A stretch of 64,000 nt of DNA from JANMDS01 sp031430575. Lineage in GTDB: Bacteria > Pseudomonadota > Gammaproteobacteria > Burkholderiales > Casimicrobiaceae. A program made the translations under genes and the position numbers. The number at the start of each line of letters is the position of its first letter. The stretch's first letter is position 1. The DNA is taken from positions 1-64,000 of the forward strand of contig JANPBT010000017.1 in assembly GCA_031430575.1 (NCBI GenBank), given 5' to 3'. A model generated the notes under the pieces. It made no database searches, was not told where the DNA came from, and was given only the letters and a program-made list of their open reading frames with translations. Shown here one piece after another: positions 58,027-64,000 of the stretch.

Positions 58027-58533
58027 TCAACCGGGAGGCGCAGAGTTTGCCTCAGCCTGCCCCAGCCGCACGATCACGCCAAGCACCGCAAACTCAACCG
58101 CGGCCAGCCGCACGGCAGCGCGATCGCCGACGAAATGTGTTGTTTGCGCTTCTACGCCTTTCCCCCGCACGGCCCAGGCAAAGCATACGGTGCCGACGGG
58201 CTTTTCGGCGCTGCCACCGCTCGGCCCGGCAATGCCCGTGACCGCTACACAAATATCTGCTTGGCTCTGAATCAATCCGCCCACGGCCATTTCCTGCGCG
58301 GTGGCTTCGCTCACCGCGCCATGGGCTTGCAAAGTTGCGCCCGTCACCCCGACGCAATCCATTTTTGCGCCATTGCTATAAGTCACCCAGCCGCGCTCAA
58401 ACCACGCCGAGCTGCCCGCCAGATCGGTGCATGCTGCAGCGATCATGCCACCGGTGCACGACTCAACGGTTGCGATTGATTTGCCATGGGCAATGCAAGC
58501 ACTGGCAAGATTCAAAACGAAATCACTATGCAT
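58027..58533 (-). CDS. pncC: Nicotinamide-nucleotide amidase (CinA C-terminal family)
   Basis: A 168-residue enzyme of the CinA C-terminal (PncC) type: GKSIATVESCTGGMIAAACT (catalytic Ser in S-C-T-G-G), WVTYSNGAKMDCVGV, GAVSEATAQEMAVGG and ICVAVTGIAGPSGGSAEKPV. PncC converts nicotinamide mononucleotide to nicotinic acid mononucleotide. ATG 58533 overlaps the preceding EamA gene by 8 bp; an in-frame ATG three codons upstream is possible. Likely co-transcribed with that transporter; recA lies downstream with its own promoter. Confidence 0.93.
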   Translation of the reverse strand: MHSDFVLNLASACIAHGKSIATVESCTGGMIAAACTDLAGSSAWFERGWVTYSNGAKMDCVGVTGATLQAHGAVSEATAQEMAVGGLIQSQADICVAVTGIAGPSGGSAEKPVGTVCFAWAVRGKGVEAQTTHFVGDRAAVRLAAVEFAVLGVIVRLGQAEANSAPPG

Positions 58534-59407
58534 TTGCTTCACTTTTTTTTGACCTTACAAAGTAAGGAATCTGGGGCGCAATCGCGATCAGCGCCATGCC
58601 CAAAAGCGCGCTCAAGCCCGGCATATCACCAAATACCGCCCAGCCGAGCAGCACCGAAAACACCAGCTGCACGTACATCCACGACGCGAGCACCGGCGCG
58701 GGCGCAATCGTATAAGCCTTAATCAAAAGCCAATGCCCCAGTGCACCAAAAACGCCGATCGATGCAAAGACCACCCAATCGATGGCGGCAACGCGCACCG
58801 GCTGCCACCACAACGGCAATGCAATAGAAAGACCCATTGCGCCAACCAAGCCCGCATAAAAAAGCTGCGCACCCGGGCTATCGGTTGCCGCCCGCTTACG
58901 GGTGATGATTTGATAAAAGGAATTACACAACGCGGCGCAAAGCGCTAAGCCGACGCCCTGCGGATCAAGCCCGCCACCAGGTCGGCAGATAATGAGCACA
59001 CCCAAAAACCCGAGCCCGACCGAGGCCCAACGCACGCCGCCAACCTCCTCTTTCAGCCAAAGCCGCGCCCACACCGTCACCAAAATCGGCGTGGCGAACA
59101 AAATCGCCGTGGCGTGCGCTAACGATAAGGTGCGCATTGCAGCGAAATAAAAAACCGTCATCACCGCCAGTAATGTGCCGCGCGCGAGCTGCTGCGGCAG
59201 ATGCTCGGTCTGCCAAAGCGCGCCCCGCGCCATCGTCAGCCCGAAGAGCATCACCACGATCATATGCCCAAAATAGCGCGACCAGACCGTAGCGAACACC
59301 GGGAAATGCACAACACAAGCCTTCCCCGCTGCATCCAAGCAGATGAGCACAGAAAGTGCAGCCATCATAAGCAAGATGCCTTTGCGGTGGGAAGGTGGAG
59401 GCGACAT
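58526..59407 (-). CDS. EamA/RhaT-type DMT-superfamily transporter
   Basis: A 293-residue protein with ten predicted membrane spans in two EamA halves (first ends FATPILVTVWARLWLKEEVG; second around PVLASWMYVQLVFSVLLGWA and VFGDMPGLSALLGMALIAIA). The E-x-x-x-W-x-x-x-G-x-x-x-G-x-x-G-V pattern between halves is typical. Drug/metabolite exporter; substrate unknown. ATG 59407 (MSPPPSHRKG) preferred over 59419. Confidence 0.88.
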   Translation of the reverse strand: MSPPPSHRKGILLMMAALSVLICLDAAGKACVVHFPVFATVWSRYFGHMIVVMLFGLTMARGALWQTEHLPQQLARGTLLAVMTVFYFAAMRTLSLAHATAILFATPILVTVWARLWLKEEVGGVRWASVGLGFLGVLIICRPGGGLDPQGVGLALCAALCNSFYQIITRKRAATDSPGAQLFYAGLVGAMGLSIALPLWWQPVRVAAIDWVVFASIGVFGALGHWLLIKAYTIAPAPVLASWMYVQLVFSVLLGWAVFGDMPGLSALLGMALIAIAPQIPYFVRSKKSEANA

Positions 59408-59463
59408 GGCCACGATCATACGGCATTAAATCGGTGATCTGCCGCCAATGGTGTCGCGGCTGC

Positions 59464-59481
59464 AATCTGCGTCGCAGGCTC
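59464..59481 (-). repeat. CCTGCGGCGCAG dispersed repeat, copy 38
   Basis: GAGCCTGCGACGCAGATT, one core mismatch; forms an inverted pair with copy 39. Confidence 0.8.
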
Positions 59482-59540
59482 GGTGCGCGCAAGCAGGCGC
59501 AAACCTTGCGATAATGCAGGTGAGCTTGCTGGTGAAGCCA

Positions 59541-59558
59541 CTACCTGCGGCGCAGATT
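59541..59558 (+). repeat. CCTGCGGCGCAG dispersed repeat, copy 39
   Basis: CTACCTGCGGCGCAGATT, 34 bp before the first YHS lipoprotein gene. Confidence 0.9.
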
Positions 59559-59592
59559 TCGCGTTTTTTGGCCTGTTTTTTGGAGAACCCTA

Positions 59593-60186
59593 ATGATGAA
59601 ACACTTCCGTGCACTTTTACTCGCGACCGCTGGCGCGATCACCTTTTCAGGCTGCGCACCACTGGTCGTGCAAAGCCCCGGCGGCATGCTCTCGCCGGTC
59701 AATGCCGTCGCGCAAGGGGACGACAAGCACTTGATGCTGTTTGGCCATGATGTTGTGTCCTACTTCACGGACAACAAACATCAGCTCGGCGCTGAGGCTT
59801 ATAAATCTAAAGTCGGCGACGTTACCTTCCGCTTTGCCTCGGCAGCCAATAAGGCGCTATTTGACAAAGAGCCAACGAAATACACGCCTCAATATGGCGG
59901 CTACTGCGCCAACGGCTTGGTTTACAGCATTCCTTGGGGTGGCAATGCTCAAGATTTCAAAGTCATCGATGGCAAGCTCTATATCTTTGGTGGCCAAGGC
60001 TCGCAAGATGCCTTCATGCTCGATCTAAAGAAAAATATCGAGCTCGCAGATCGCTACTGGAAAACGGAAGTCGCCGGGAGTAATGCCTTCCTTCACCGTA
60101 CCAAGCGCACCACCATCGCGCGCGTATCGCATTACAAATCAGGCCCAGAGCTGGCGGCTGAAGTGGCGAAAGCAAAAGCCAAGTAA
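59593..60186 (+). CDS. YHS-domain lipoprotein, first of a tandem pair
   Basis: A 197-residue lipoprotein: lipobox FSGCA (Cys about 21). A YHS-type domain follows: GHDVVSYFTDNKHQLGAEAY, VTFRFASAANKALFDKEPTK and YTPQYGGYCANGLVYSIPWG, with Tyr-His-Ser-like and Cys residues as in proteins that bind copper or heme. The end SHYKSGPELAAEVAKAKAK is charged. GGAG lies eight bases before ATG 59593. The next gene is a close paralogue; together they look like a recent tandem duplication. Role unknown. Confidence 0.82.
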   Translation: MMKHFRALLLATAGAITFSGCAPLVVQSPGGMLSPVNAVAQGDDKHLMLFGHDVVSYFTDNKHQLGAEAYKSKVGDVTFRFASAANKALFDKEPTKYTPQYGGYCANGLVYSIPWGGNAQDFKVIDGKLYIFGGQGSQDAFMLDLKKNIELADRYWKTEVAGSNAFLHRTKRTTIARVSHYKSGPELAAEVAKAKAK

Positions 60187-60267
60187 CCGATCTTCAACCT
60201 TTTGCGAACTACCAAAAGCGCGCCATTCAACGCGCGTTTTTCTTTTTTCTTAACCGATGAAATCCCG

Positions 60268-60852
60268 ATGAAAAAACTCCTCCGTAATCTCGCCCTCGCC
60301 TTCGCCGCTGCCGCGCTTTCTGCCTGCGCGCCGCTTATCGTGCAAAGCCCCGGCGGCGCGCTCTCGCCTGTCAATGCCGTGAGCGATGGCGAAGATAAGC
60401 ATTTAATTTTGTTTGGCCATGATGTCGTCGCCTACTTCACCGACGGCAAGCACATGATGGGCTCCGTTGCCCATCGCTCAAAAGTGGGCGAGGTAACTTT
60501 CCGCTTCGCCAGCCCGGCCAATAAAGCTGCATTCGATAAAGACCCCGCGAAATACACGCCGCAATTTGGCGGCTTCTGCGCCAATGGCGTTGCTTATGGC
60601 ATCCCATGGGGCGGCGATGCCGATACTTGGCAAATCATCGATGGCAAGCTCTACATTTTTGGTGGCAAATCTTCCAAAGATGCCTTCATGCTCGACCCAA
60701 ATAAAAATCTTGAGCTCGCCAACGGGCTCTGGAAAACCGAAGTTGCGGGCAGCAACGCATTCGTGCAGCGCACAAAGCGCATGGTCAGCAAAGTGCCGCA
60801 CTATAAATCGGGCGAGCAATTGGCTGCAGATGTCTTAAAGGCCAAGAAATAA
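60268..60852 (+). CDS. YHS-domain lipoprotein, second of a tandem pair
   Basis: A 194-residue lipoprotein with lipobox LSACA (Cys about 20). It matches its neighbour almost along its length (APLIVQSPGGALSPVNAVSD, LFGHDVVAYFTDGKH, YTPQFGGFCANGVAYGIPWG, IDGKLYIFGGKSSKDAFMLD, KTEVAGSNAFVQRTKRM). The cysteine in FCANG and aromatic YFTDGKH are kept. ATG 60268 follows AAATCCCG, a weak ribosome site. A dispersed repeat starts 15 bp after the stop. Confidence 0.82.
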   Translation: MKKLLRNLALAFAAAALSACAPLIVQSPGGALSPVNAVSDGEDKHLILFGHDVVAYFTDGKHMMGSVAHRSKVGEVTFRFASPANKAAFDKDPAKYTPQFGGFCANGVAYGIPWGGDADTWQIIDGKLYIFGGKSSKDAFMLDPNKNLELANGLWKTEVAGSNAFVQRTKRMVSKVPHYKSGEQLAADVLKAKK

Positions 60853-60867
60853 GGCGATTTTGGGCTA

Positions 60868-60885
60868 AAACTGCGCCGCAGGTAT
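60868..60885 (-). repeat. CCTGCGGCGCAG dispersed repeat, copy 40
   Basis: ATACCTGCGGCGCAGTTT on the minus strand, 15 bp after the second YHS gene. Confidence 0.9.
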
Positions 60886-61234
60886 ATGGTTGAAGGCGCG
60901 CGGTTTATTCGTGCGTCTTCGGCAAAAGCAGCCTAAGGGCAGTAAAGTAAGTTGAAAAGCGCGTGCCAGCGCGGGTGAGCAAAGCAAGAGACTACGCCTG
61001 CGACCAATCTGCCCAAACGGGATAGTTCTCGATCAAATCGAGCAAATTGCGCTAGAACCCTCCGCTGCGGCCTGAGCGTGCCCAGGCCGCAGCGAAGTCA
61101 CCGCAATATTTGCCCGGCTCCAATTGAGTGAACGGGAGCGCGAGCCGGAGCGCGCATCGCTGGCTGATTTGCCGCCCCGTTGCGCCCAAAAAAGTCTTGT
61201 GCGCAATTTGCCGTCGGCAGCTTAAATCGGCTAT
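60886..61234. other. Region between the YHS genes and the DGR template repeat
   Basis: No gene called. On the minus strand this is what follows TR, and a frame continues from TR to a stop at 61052, but its residues resemble no FGE-domain tail. The 3' part of the template RNA probably comes from here. A short hairpin-like CTGCGGCCTGAG/GGCCGCAG lies near 61067-61093. Confidence 0.4.
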
Positions 61235-61351
61235 GGACATCACCACCCGAAACCCAGTATTGTTGTTCCAATTATCGGGTTGATTCCTGTTACGGATCGA
61301 AGCGCGCGCGTTGTCGGAATTATTGATCCAAGAGCCACCGCGCAGCGCTGG
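61235..61351 (-). repeat. DGR template repeat (TR)
   Basis: 117 bp matching 63086-63202 without gaps. The two differ at 11 positions (61266, 61267, 61273, 61281, 61284, 61285, 61290, 61297, 61312, 61327, 61349). All are T on the plus strand, which is adenine in the coding sense. TR has 28 such adenines; none of the other 89 bases differ. Read in the target frame it gives W-I-N-N-S-D-N-A-R-A-S-I-R-N-R-N-Q-P then D-N-W-N-N-N-T-G-F-R, rich in AAY codons. The 31 bp at 61235-61265 are identical in both copies and could be the homing-initiation segment. TR points opposite to the reverse transcriptase, just upstream of its start. Confidence 0.93.
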
Positions 61352-61385
61352 TGATTGCGCACCCCTTCCGCGCTATTCTCGCAAT

Positions 61386-62450
61386 ATGCCCGATCTGATG
61401 CAAGCGCTGAGCAGCTGGAGTAACGTTTACGCCGCCTTCCATGATGCCGCGCGCGGCAAGCGCGCGAGCGCAGTCGTCGCTGCCTTTGACCTTGAGGCCG
61501 AGCGCCACGTCAGCGAAATTGCGGCATCGCTGCAAGCCCAAGCCTATCGCCCCCAGCCCTATCACTCATTTCTCATTCATGACCCCAAGCGCCGGTTAGT
61601 CAGCGCCGCGGCATTTCGAGATCGGGTCGTGCATCACGCGCTCATTCGGGTGATCGAGCCGCTTTTTGAGCCGCGCTTTATTTTTGATAGCTACGCCAAT
61701 CGCAAAGGCAAAGGCACCCATGCCGCGCTTGATCGGGCGCAAAGCTTTATGCGCCGCTTTCCCTATGTGCTCCAGTGCGATTTGCGGCAGTTTTTTCCCA
61801 GCGTCGATCATGCTGTGCTCATGCAATGTTTGGGGAAGCGCATCGTTTGCGCAAAAACCCTCAATGTTTGCCAAACGATACTCGATGGTGGCGCGGGCGT
61901 GCTCGATGGCGAATACGAAATGGTCTATTTCCCCGGCGACGATTTGCTCAGCGTCGAGCGCCCGCGCGGGCTGCCGATTGGAAATTTAACGAGCCAATTT
62001 TGGGCGAACGTCTTGCTCGATGAGCTCGATCAATTCGTGAAGCACGATTTGCGCTGCAAAGGCTATTTACGCTACGTCGATGATTTTTTGCTTTTTTCCA
62101 ACTCGAAAGCCGAGCTTTGGGCGTGGAAAGATGCCATTCGCGAAAAGTTAAACGCGCTCCGGCTCTCGCTGCACGAGCGCGAAAGCTCGGTTTACCCCGT
62201 GAAAAACGGCATTCCTTTTCTCGGGATGCGGCTTTTCATCGATTATCGTCGGCTCAAAAGCCGCAACGCCCATGCCTTTGAAGCCCGCATGCGCGAATGG
62301 CAAATCGCCGTCGCTGCGGGCGAACTCTCAATGGAAGAAGTGCAAATCAAGATTGCCGGCTGGGTGGCGCATGCCGCGCACGCCAACACCGCCATGCTGC
62401 GCGAGAAGATTTTTCAGAAATACACCTTTAAACCACCAAAGAAGCGATGA
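61386..62450 (+). CDS. Diversity-generating retroelement reverse transcriptase
   Basis: A 354-residue reverse transcriptase. Palm motifs are CDLRQFFPSVDH (motif A Asp), RGLPIGNLTSQFWANVLLDE (with the S-Q of DGR enzymes) and GYLRYVDDFLLFS (Y-V-D-D catalytic pair), then FLGMRLFIDYRRL. The early segment HHALIRVIEPLFEPRFIFDS and YANRKGKGTHAALDRAQSF fits DGR/group II-like RTs. There is no RNase H or maturase domain. The enzyme copies the TR RNA into cDNA with errors at adenines, which replaces VR. I start at ATG 61386; the upstream in-frame start at 61311 would overlap TR. Avd follows 7 bp downstream. Confidence 0.94.
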   Translation: MPDLMQALSSWSNVYAAFHDAARGKRASAVVAAFDLEAERHVSEIAASLQAQAYRPQPYHSFLIHDPKRRLVSAAAFRDRVVHHALIRVIEPLFEPRFIFDSYANRKGKGTHAALDRAQSFMRRFPYVLQCDLRQFFPSVDHAVLMQCLGKRIVCAKTLNVCQTILDGGAGVLDGEYEMVYFPGDDLLSVERPRGLPIGNLTSQFWANVLLDELDQFVKHDLRCKGYLRYVDDFLLFSNSKAELWAWKDAIREKLNALRLSLHERESSVYPVKNGIPFLGMRLFIDYRRLKSRNAHAFEARMREWQIAVAAGELSMEEVQIKIAGWVAHAAHANTAMLREKIFQKYTFKPPKKR

Positions 62451-62457
62451 AAAAATC

Positions 62458-62847
62458 ATGACCACCCACTACACCCCGCGCCCGCCCGACGGCGAGCCTG
62501 CCAACGGCTTCGTTTTCAGCCCCGTTTTCACCAAAATTTACGAGCTGATCCGCTGGTTGATCCCGCATACGCTGAAATTCCCGCGCCAGCAGCGCTTCGT
62601 AGTGGCCGCAGCCCTGCAGCAAGGCTGCCAAACGGTGCTCCAGCGGCTTTTGGAAGCCCAGCGCAGTCAAAGCCCTGCGGCGCGGCTTTTGCACGCCGAC
62701 GTCGCCCTTGCGCAGTTGCGGCTCAATTGGCGGCTCGCCTTTGAATGGCAGCTCATTACCGAAAAGCAATTCGAGCATGGCGCAAAGCTCATGGAAGAAG
62801 TGGGCAAGCTGCTCGGCGCTTGGCTCAAAAATGCACGGGCGCGCTAA
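62458..62847 (+). CDS. Avd-like DGR accessory protein
   Basis: A 129-residue helical protein with the four-helix-bundle layout of Avd/S23-type proteins: FTKIYELIRWLIPHTLKFPR (helix 1), FVVAAALQQGCQTVLQRLLE (helix 2), LLHADVALAQLRLNWRLAFE (helix 3) and FEHGAKLMEEVGKLLGAWLK (helix 4). The K-F-P-R and R-F-x-V-A segment between helices 1 and 2 is typical. Avd forms a basic pentamer that binds the RT and template RNA and is needed for mutagenic homing. ATG 62458 is set by spacing from the RT stop. A near-consensus dispersed repeat (CCTGCGGCGCGG) lies within it. Confidence 0.85.
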   Translation: MTTHYTPRPPDGEPANGFVFSPVFTKIYELIRWLIPHTLKFPRQQRFVVAAALQQGCQTVLQRLLEAQRSQSPAARLLHADVALAQLRLNWRLAFEWQLITEKQFEHGAKLMEEVGKLLGAWLKNARAR

Positions 62848-62854
62848 AACCAAT

Positions 62855-62890
62855 CCCCTCCCCCAGCGGGGGAGGGCTAGGGTGGGGGAG
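62855..62890. repeat. GC-rich palindromic repeat
   Basis: CCCTCCCCCAGCGGGGGAGG followed by GCTAGGGTGGGGGAG, the same composite unit as at 940-972, between avd and the convergent target gene; may act as bidirectional terminator. Confidence 0.65.
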
Positions 62891-62941
62891 ATTTTGCGCG
62901 CCCTCAAACTCGTTCTTCGCAGCGGAAACCACCCCATCCCA

Positions 62942-62963
62942 GCCTTCCCCGCTGGGGGAAGGC
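62942..62963. repeat. GC-rich palindromic repeat
   Basis: GCCTTCCCC-GCTG-GGGGAAGGC hairpin, second unit in the avd/target intergenic region. Confidence 0.65.
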
Positions 62964-63064
62964 ACCAAAACCATCCGCGCTCAAAAATGCGCGAGCGCGC
63001 TAACGCGCGCAACCCGCAAACCCTGCTCGCGAGCGCAAATCTCAGCTACTGCCACGAACAGGAT

Positions 63065-64000
63065 TCAGCGTTCATTTTTCGCCAGGGACATCACCACCCG
63101 AAACCCAGTATTGTTGCCCCAATCATCGGGTCGAGGCCTGCTACGGAACGAAGCGCGCGCGTAGTCGGAATTATTGACCCAAGAGCCACCGCGCAGCGCC
63201 GGGTAATCAGACCCTTTCCAGTCACGATCACGCCCAGTCGGCGTCGCAACGTTTACGCCATCTTTATCGTAAAGATTTGCCTGCCATTCCCAAAGATTCC
63301 CTGCTAAATCACTCGCGCCAAGCGCGTTCGGCGGGAAAAGCCCGACAACACTTGCCCGCCCAATTTCACTTTTATCGATATTCGCTTGCAAATGGGCGCT
63401 TTTCGCATTGTCATTCCAAAAGTATTCGCGATCATCCGCGCTTTCAAATGAGCTTGCGCGCGCTGCCCGCTCCCATTGGGCTTCGGTCGGCAGATGGATG
63501 CCGAAAACACCCCCATCCTGCGCCGCAGGTATTTTCAATGCAATTTCATCCGCCATTTTGGAATTCAGCCACCGAGCATAGGCGCGCGCCTCAAACCAAT
63601 TCACGCCCCAAACCGCCCGCGACCCATGCGCCCGCTGCTCCGCCCATTGCATCGGGGCTCGCCGGAGTTCCTCGAGCCGCCGTTCAAGACGCGCTTTGTA
63701 TTCTGGAGGCATTTTTTCCGGATTTTTTCCACTGAGCCAGCGCTTGCCTTCTTCGTCTAGAAACCACTTTTCTGTGTAGCCTCCATCATCGACGAAGGCG
63801 GCGAATTGATCGACGGTGGTGAGATTGAGGGCGATTAAGAAATCGTTTGTGAGGTCGAATTCCCGGCGCGGGTTATCGTTCTCCGATTTCGCGCCCATCC
63901 AAAACTTACCGGACTTCACGCGAACGAAGCCGGGGATAGGCTCGTTCTCATCTGAATTGCCTTTGTATTTTTCTTTCGGCAGCCAAAGCGCAACACCAGG
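63065..64000 (-). CDS. DGR target protein, FGE-sulfatase (SUMF1-like) domain, 5' end beyond the window
   Basis: The frame is open to the window edge (no stop or certain start before 64000), so the N-terminus is missing; 311 residues are visible. It is a formylglycine-generating-enzyme-type C-type-lectin-like fold: IHLPTEAQWERAARASSFES, YFWNDNAKSAHLQANIDKSE, NALGASDLAGNLWEWQANLY, then DYPALRGGSW and GFRVVMS. The last 40 residues are the VR, where eight residues differ from TR. Such domains serve as hypervariable binding faces in DGR proteins. Catalytic FGE cysteines are not seen. Repeat copy 41 encodes I-P-A-A-Q-D in a loop. GTG 63919 is not the start because the preceding residues are protein-like. 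Confidence 0.9.
   Translation of the reverse strand, partial: PGVALWLPKEKYKGNSDENEPIPGFVRVKSGKFWMGAKSENDNPRREFDLTNDFLIALNLTTVDQFAAFVDDGGYTEKWFLDEEGKRWLSGKNPEKMPPEYKARLERRLEELRRAPMQWAEQRAHGSRAVWGVNWFEARAYARWLNSKMADEIALKIPAAQDGGVFGIHLPTEAQWERAARASSFESADDREYFWNDNAKSAHLQANIDKSEIGRASVVGLFPPNALGASDLAGNLWEWQANLYDKDGVNVATPTGRDRDWKGSDYPALRGGSWVNNSDYARASFRSRPRPDDWGNNTGFRVVMSLAKNER
63086..63202 (-). repeat. DGR variable repeat (VR)
   Basis: Coding strand is minus. Compared with TR the codons change I to V, N to Y, I to F, N to S, N to P, Q to R, N to D and N to G, plus one silent third-position change. All result from template adenines. It lies 18 bp inside the stop codon of the target gene. Confidence 0.93.
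63515..63532 (-). repeat. CCTGCGGCGCAG dispersed repeat, copy 41
   Basis: ATACCTGCGGCGCAGGAT in sense in the DGR target gene, read as I-P-A-A-Q-D. Confidence 0.88.

Noticed and set aside
61052..61246. Minus-strand frame running out of the template repeat as a gene
   Set aside because: It is simply TR continuing in frame; the tail after TR resembles no FGE-domain end and there is no ribosome site.
61311..61385. Longer reverse transcriptase start at 61311
   Set aside because: It would overlap TR and adds residues unlike DGR RT N-termini; ATG 61386 is kept.
845..63532. The dispersed 18-mers as a CRISPR array or tandem repeat
   Set aside because: Copies are on both strands, 40 bp to several kb apart, inside genes and between them, with no regular spacer length.

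Overview
The window looks like a chromosomal segment of a betaproteobacterium (Burkholderiales/Rhodocyclales-like; genus not determinable from sequence alone). The evidence is a complete aerobic benzoyl-CoA (box) pathway with its BoxR-type regulator, bacterial-type ProRS and AlaRS, PEP synthase, RecA/RecX and a tRNA-Asn. Most of the DNA is moderately GC-rich. About 20.5-38.5 kb differs in gene content and in repeat content and looks like a separate island.

Layout: 0-2 kb, a RelE/HigB-like toxin with an XRE antitoxin, plus a truncated second copy of the antitoxin tail. 2.4-6.1 kb, a secreted alpha/beta hydrolase, an AraC regulator, a membrane protein and a small membrane gene broken by a TAA. 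6.1-8.9 kb, a TauABC-type importer. 9-12.6 kb, proS, an isochorismatase-like hydrolase and a GlxA-type regulator. 13.2-20.4 kb, benzoate-CoA ligase diverging from boxR, followed by boxC-boxB-boxA, with two TGCA(N6)TGCA-type operators overlapping the two predicted promoters. 21-38.6 kb, a stress and envelope island: CsbD and BON proteins, GNAT, crystallin-fold protein, a broken sorbosone-dehydrogenase-like lipoprotein, DUF2177, PNPOx-like protein, a GT4/GH130 pair, a receiver protein, a NarL regulator with a CHASE3 histidine kinase, DUF1328, YqjD/YqjE-like proteins and a ferritin-like protein. 38.7-60.9 kb, tRNA-Asn, SDR, a YgfX-like gene, ppsA, an outer-membrane protein, a substrate-binding protein, a Y-family polymerase, hipBA, alaS, a DUF1800/DUF1501 pair, a beta-barrel protein, recX, recA, pncC, an EamA transporter and two tandem YHS lipoproteins.

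61.2-64 kb holds a diversity-generating retroelement (DGR): a template repeat (TR), a reverse transcriptase, an Avd-like protein and a formylglycine-generating-enzyme-fold target gene with a variable repeat (VR). TR (61235-61351) and VR (63086-63202) align without gaps over 117 bp. They differ at 11 positions, and every one is an adenine in the coding strand of TR (11 of 28 adenines, 0 of 89 other bases).

The second striking feature is a dispersed 18-bp element, ATACCTGCGGCGCAGATT, with a 12-bp core CCTGCGGCGCAG. I count 41 near-exact copies on both strands. Many sit just after stop codons or in inverted pairs. Thirteen lie inside genes, where they are read in only two of six open frames (I-P-A-A-Q-I or S-A-P-Q-V). 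They run at about one per 1.2 kb outside the 20.5-38.5 kb island, and there are only two inside it. Density, pairing and island depletion resemble DNA-uptake sequences, but a mobile palindromic element is also possible. All coordinates and counts come from reading by eye; family names rest on motif recognition, not on searches.
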